Assembly (NCBI RefSeq): GCF_004745805.1 | Contig: NZ_SRLQ01000003.1 | Location: 372,001 to 436,000 of the forward strand | Reading direction: 5' to 3' | Length of the DNA stretch: 64,000 nucleotides | Source: Mycolicibacterium sp. CH28 | GTDB taxonomy: Bacteria > Actinomycetota > Actinomycetes > Mycobacteriales > Mycobacteriaceae | Part shown: in pieces, positions 60,611 to 64,000 of the stretch | How the letters are laid out: every line of letters starts with the position of its first letter | Numbering within the stretch: position 1 is the first letter of the stretch | Program-made: the position numbers and the translations under genes | The notes under the pieces: model-generated | Seen by the model: only the letters and a program-made list of their open reading frames with translations | Told to the model about the DNA's origin: nothing | Databases searched by the model: none

Positions 60611-63208
60611 TCAGCCGCCGACGCCGTAGTAACCCAGCTTCAGCAGTTCGCTGATCTCGCTGACCAATGGCATCCGCGGATTCGTGCGATTCGACAGATC
60701 CTCGAACGCCGTCATCGCCAGCGCAGGCAGTGCGTCGGTGAAAGCCTCTTCGCTGACCCCGAATTCACGCAGCGACCGCGGCATGTCCAGCTTGTCCAGC
60801 AGTTCGTCGACTCCGGCGAAGAGTCGGTTGCGGCTGTCCTCGGCGTTGTGACCGCCGAAGATCAGTGCGCCGATCTGTGCGTATTTCTCCGGCGCGACGT
60901 AGGCGGAGTAGCCGGGGGCGGGCATGAACTTGCTGGGCAGGGATGCGTTGTAGCGCAGCACATGTGGCAGGAAGATACCGTTTGCCCGGCCGTGCGGGAC
61001 GGCGAACGCCGCGCCAGTGGCGTGTGCGAGCGCGTGATTGGTTCCGACGAATGCGTTCGAGAAGGCCAGGCCAGCCAAGGTCGCCGCATTGGACATCGCG
61101 GTGCGGGCCGCCATGTCGTCGGGATCGCGGTAGGCCCGCGGCAGGGCCTCGAAGATCAGCCGTGCCGCCTGCGCGCAGAGTGCATCGGTGTAGGGCGAGG
61201 CGAAGATCGAAACCGCGGCTTCCAGAGCGTGGGTCAGCGCGTCGACACCGGTGTCGGCGGTCAGAGCGGCCGGCATGGAGGACGTCAGCAGCGGATCGAC
61301 GATCGCCATCTCTGGCACCAGGCTGTAGTCGACCAGCGTCTGCTTCTTGCCACCGACCGTCAGCACCGCCGCCGGCGATACCTCCGATCCGGTGCCGGAT
61401 GTGGTTGGTATGGCGATCAATTGGAGACGGTGTCGATCGGTGGGATAGTCCGCAACGCGCTTGCGTGGGTCCAGGAACGGCATCGTCAGCTCGTCGAGCG
61501 TCTTCTCGGGATGTTCGTAGAACAGCCGCATCGCCTTGCCTGCGTCGAGCACCGAGCCGCCGCCGACGGCGATCAGCACGTCGGGCTGGATCCGTTCCAG
61601 CAGCGCCACCCCGCGGCGGATCGTCGCTTCGTCGGGCTCCGGAGTGACCTCGGCGAACACCTGCACGTGTCGGGTGCGCAGCTTGCTGCGCAGCAGATCG
61701 ACGACTCCCCGTTCTTCGGACAATGCATCGGTGACCACAACGACTGTCTCACAGTCGAGTTCACGCAGATTGTCCAAAGCTCCGGCGTTGAAGTAGGTGT
61801 TGGACGGCACCCGGAACCACTGCGGCGGGGTGCGCCGGTGTGCAACGGTCTTGATGTTGAGCAGCTGGCGGTAGTTGACGTTCTCGGTGGTGGACGAGCC
61901 GCCCCAGGTGCCGCAGCCCAGCGAGAACGTCGGCGTGAGGTTGTTGTACACCCCACCGAGCGCCCCCACCGCGGTCGGTGCATTGACCAGGATGCGGCCG
62001 GTGCGCACCGCCAAACTGTAGGCATCGATCACGTCCTGGTCATCGGCATAGATCGCTGACGTGTGGCCCAGCCCGCCATGTTCCGTGACCAGCACGGCGA
62101 CGTCGATGGCGTGCTGGACGTCGCGGGCCCGGACTACGCCGAGCACCGGCATCAGTTTCTCGGCGATCAGCGGGTGGACTGCCAGTTCGCCGACGTCGGC
62201 TGGCAGTGGCGCCAGCAACACCTTGACTGTCGGGGGAACGCTGAATCCGGCTCGGGAGGCCAACTCAGGCGCCTTCTGCCCCACGGCGTCCATGGCGATC
62301 TTGTCCCCGCATCCGAATGCGAACTGTGCGATCTTGACCGCTTCGCCCTCGGTCAGCAGGTGCGCGCCCATCTTCTCGAACTCGGCGACCATCTCGTCGT
62401 AGATTTCGTCATCGATGATGCAGGTCTGCTCGGCGGGGCAAATAACCGACGAATCAAAGGTTTTCGAGATCAGGATGTCGACGACCGCGCCGCGCACGTC
62501 GGCGGTCTTGTGGATGTAGATCGGGGCGTTACCCGGTCCGACGCTCAACCCGGGCTTGCCGGCCTGATTGGCCAGGGCGACGATCTTCGGCCCGCCGGTC
62601 ACCCAGATGAAGTCGACCTTCGGATGTTTGAACAGGTAGTGCGTCACGTCATGAGCGGCATCAGGAATCACCTGCAGCGCCCCCGGTGGCATACCTGCCG
62701 CCTCGGCGGCTTCCCGCAGGATCTCCACGCTGCGCTCGCAGCAGCGCACCGCGTAGGGCGAGGGCCGGAACAGCACAGCGTTACGGGTCTTGGCGGCAAC
62801 GATGGCCTTGAATAGGACCGTCGAGGTGGGGTTGGTGACTGGCGTGACGGCCAGTACCACCCCGATCGGTTCGGCGACGTAGACGATGTTGTGCTCGACG
62901 TCTTCGTCGACCACACCGACCGACTTCTTGTCGCGGAGATAGTCATGCAGGAACTCCGTCGCGACGTAGTTCTTGACGACCTTGTCTTCGAAGACACCGA
63001 AACCGGTCTCCTCAAGTGCCAGTCCGGCGAGTTCGCCGGCCGCGCGCACTCCGGCGCGGACCATGGCCTCGACGATCCGGTCGACCTGTTCTTGGTCGAG
63101 CCGGCGGAATTCGCTGGCGGCCTCCGATGCGGCCTCGACGATCCCGTCGATCTCACCGCGGCGAGCGTCGTCAGTCTGAATTTGGGTGTGATCCAGTGTC
63201 CCGGTCAT
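60611..63208 (-). CDS. adhE: bifunctional aldehyde-alcohol dehydrogenase
   Basis: 865 residues from ATG 63208 (GAGAGG upstream; the frame is open to 63511 across the divergent promoter and that part is not credible). N-terminal CoA-acylating aldehyde dehydrogenase (about 1-440; VTNPTSTVLFKAIVAAKTRN; catalytic Cys in DSSVICPAEQT) and C-terminal iron alcohol dehydrogenase (about 455-865; GGGSVLDAGKAMRLFYEH; TNHALAHATGA; PHGRANGIFLPHVLRYN). Converts acetyl-CoA to ethanol with two NADH, a fermentative reaction. Unusual for an aerobic mycobacterium. Divergent from a zinc alcohol dehydrogenase. Confidence 0.93.
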   Translation of the reverse strand: MTGTLDHTQIQTDDARRGEIDGIVEAASEAASEFRRLDQEQVDRIVEAMVRAGVRAAGELAGLALEETGFGVFEDKVVKNYVATEFLHDYLRDKKSVGVVDEDVEHNIVYVAEPIGVVLAVTPVTNPTSTVLFKAIVAAKTRNAVLFRPSPYAVRCCERSVEILREAAEAAGMPPGALQVIPDAAHDVTHYLFKHPKVDFIWVTGGPKIVALANQAGKPGLSVGPGNAPIYIHKTADVRGAVVDILISKTFDSSVICPAEQTCIIDDEIYDEMVAEFEKMGAHLLTEGEAVKIAQFAFGCGDKIAMDAVGQKAPELASRAGFSVPPTVKVLLAPLPADVGELAVHPLIAEKLMPVLGVVRARDVQHAIDVAVLVTEHGGLGHTSAIYADDQDVIDAYSLAVRTGRILVNAPTAVGALGGVYNNLTPTFSLGCGTWGGSSTTENVNYRQLLNIKTVAHRRTPPQWFRVPSNTYFNAGALDNLRELDCETVVVVTDALSEERGVVDLLRSKLRTRHVQVFAEVTPEPDEATIRRGVALLERIQPDVLIAVGGGSVLDAGKAMRLFYEHPEKTLDELTMPFLDPRKRVADYPTDRHRLQLIAIPTTSGTGSEVSPAAVLTVGGKKQTLVDYSLVPEMAIVDPLLTSSMPAALTADTGVDALTHALEAAVSIFASPYTDALCAQAARLIFEALPRAYRDPDDMAARTAMSNAATLAGLAFSNAFVGTNHALAHATGAAFAVPHGRANGIFLPHVLRYNASLPSKFMPAPGYSAYVAPEKYAQIGALIFGGHNAEDSRNRLFAGVDELLDKLDMPRSLREFGVSEEAFTDALPALAMTAFEDLSNRTNPRMPLVSEISELLKLGYYGVGG

Positions 63209-63263
63209 GACGGCGCCTCTCGGAGATTTCGGGATCGTAAGTCCGCGGTTGGCGGAAGATATA

Positions 63264-63309
63264 GGGATCAAAGACCCTTTATGCTGAGTTGAGCTGAGTG
63301 AACTCAGCA
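63264..63309. promoter_or_regulatory. dyads in the adhE/adh divergent promoter
   Basis: TGCTGAGTT-N10-AACTCAGCA (63282-63309) is a perfect 9-bp inverted repeat. Just left of it, GGGATCAAAGACCC (63264-63277) matches the DosR-box core GGGACTWWAGTCCC at 11 of 14 positions. Both lie in the 124 bases between adhE and the zinc alcohol dehydrogenase. Confidence 0.5.
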
Positions 63310-63332
63310 TGGCGACGAACCTAGGGAGAACG

Positions 63333-64000
63333 ATGGCCACGCACCGCGCCGTACACGTGCAATCAGCCGGGGAACCGCTGGAACTGGTGGAGGTGGTAAC
63401 CGAATCGCCGCACGCCGGGCATGTGCGCATCGCCGTCAACGCGTGCGGGGTCTGCGGCACCGACCATGCCTTCATCGCCGGCGGATTCCCCAACCTGACC
63501 TGGCCGATCACCCCCGGTCACGAGATCGCCGGGACCGTCGCAGAGGTGGGCTCCGACGTCGACGGGTTCGCGGTCGGTGACCGGGTGGCGGTGGGCTGGT
63601 TCGGCGGCAACTGCACCCAGTGCCTGCCCTGCCGCAAGGGCCAGTTCATGCAGTGCGTCAACCTGCAGGTGCCCAGCTGGAACTATCCCGGCGGCTACGC
63701 CGAATCGGTGACCGTACCCAGTACCGCACTGGCCCGGATTCCCGACGAGCTGTCCATCGCCGAGGCCGCCCCGATGGGCTGTGCGGGGGTGACGACATAC
63801 AACGCATTGCGGACCACCAAGGCCGTCGCCGGTGACCGAGTCGCCGTGCTCGGATTGGGCGGGCTGGGTCACCTGGGTGTCCAGTGGGCACGGGCCATGG
63901 GATTCGAGACGATCGCAATCGCACGTGGAGCCGGCAAGGCCGCCGACGCCAAGGAGCTGGGCGCCCATCACTACATCGACTCCACCGCCGGTGACGTCGC
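63333..64000 (+). CDS. zinc-dependent alcohol dehydrogenase (C-terminus beyond window)
   Basis: At least 222 residues; start ATG 63333 with AGGGAGAA (the in-frame ATG 63309 has no ribosome site). Catalytic zinc: CGVCGTDHAFI and PGHEIAGTV. Structural-zinc cysteines GGNCTQCLPCRKGQFMQC. NAD(P) loop LGLGGLGHLGVQWARAMG. Resembles the AdhA/propanol-preferring group. Paired with adhE through a shared promoter region, so probably co-regulated in alcohol or aldehyde turnover. Confidence 0.88.
   Translation, partial: MATHRAVHVQSAGEPLELVEVVTESPHAGHVRIAVNACGVCGTDHAFIAGGFPNLTWPITPGHEIAGTVAEVGSDVDGFAVGDRVAVGWFGGNCTQCLPCRKGQFMQCVNLQVPSWNYPGGYAESVTVPSTALARIPDELSIAEAAPMGCAGVTTYNALRTTKAVAGDRVAVLGLGGLGHLGVQWARAMGFETIAIARGAGKAADAKELGAHHYIDSTAGDV

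Noticed and set aside
63209..63511. 101-codon 5' extension of adhE
   Set aside because: It would cross the divergent promoter and the start of the zinc alcohol dehydrogenase; ATG 63208 has a ribosome site and gives the normal AdhE N-terminus.
1..64000. CRISPR arrays or rRNA genes
   Set aside because: No regularly spaced repeat-spacer pattern and no rRNA-like sequence was seen anywhere in the window.

Overview
The window is about 64 kb of high-GC actinobacterial chromosome. Gene content and order point to a rapidly growing mycobacterium (Mycolicibacterium type). It carries the iniB-iniA-iniC cluster with lpqJ, an Rv0340-like gene and the LuxR-type regulator iniR. It continues through homologues of Rv0338c, aspC, rmlA, Rv0333, Rv0332, udgA, dcd and an Rv0315-like GH16 gene, in an order close to the M. 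tuberculosis Rv0315-Rv0344 region. There are also F420/LLM and mycothiol-enzyme families and a 13E12-type relic. Gene names rest on sequence and context recognition, not on a database search.

Layout. 1-14.2 kb: a truncated acyl-CoA dehydrogenase, lpqJ, an LLM oxidoreductase, and an enlarged ini locus. Four membrane proteins in this locus share a 'PWYR' juxtamembrane motif followed by one membrane helix and a Ser/Thr/Pro-rich tail. One of them lies antisense between iniA and iniC, and another is a membrane-anchored Hsp70-like protein in front of iniR. Repeated TTAGGGG/CTAGGGG boxes sit at the same distance upstream of iniB and of the Rv0340-like gene and are the best candidates for a shared operator. 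14.3-29.3 kb: ordinary backbone, with an Fe-S/heme oxidoreductase preceded by two tandem palindromes, aspC, a YibE/F protein, a diguanylate cyclase, the udgA-to-rmlA cluster, a DUF7159-type protein, dcd, an exported NTase-like protein and tRNA-Gly(CCC).

29.3-41.7 kb: an integrative element inserted in the 3' end of tRNA-Gly, bounded by a perfect 46-bp direct repeat. It carries a tyrosine integrase, an XRE regulator, an excisionase, a 40-codon gene, a DUF3631 ATPase, a giant nuclease-helicase with seven C-terminal helicase-associated repeats, a serine resolvase with a candidate res site, a SulP transporter with a MerR regulator and MerR-type promoter, and a Shedu (DUF4263) nuclease preceded by a small ORF. 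It looks like a defence-type island. 41.7-46.4 kb: a second, older and eroded accessory block (IS481 fragment, Fic protein with a multi-site operator, integrase scrap, SRPBCC-like protein, LysR, quinone oxidoreductase). It ends at a third, degenerate copy of the tRNA-Gly end, which suggests two successive integrations.

46.4-64 kb: backbone again. MgtC-like protein, molybdopterin oxidoreductase divergent from a diiron ferritin-like protein, a DHFR-like reductase, the GH16 glucanase, a duplicated-domain exported protein, a five-gene peptide ABC transporter, two small genes, and adhE divergent from a zinc alcohol dehydrogenase that runs off the right edge.
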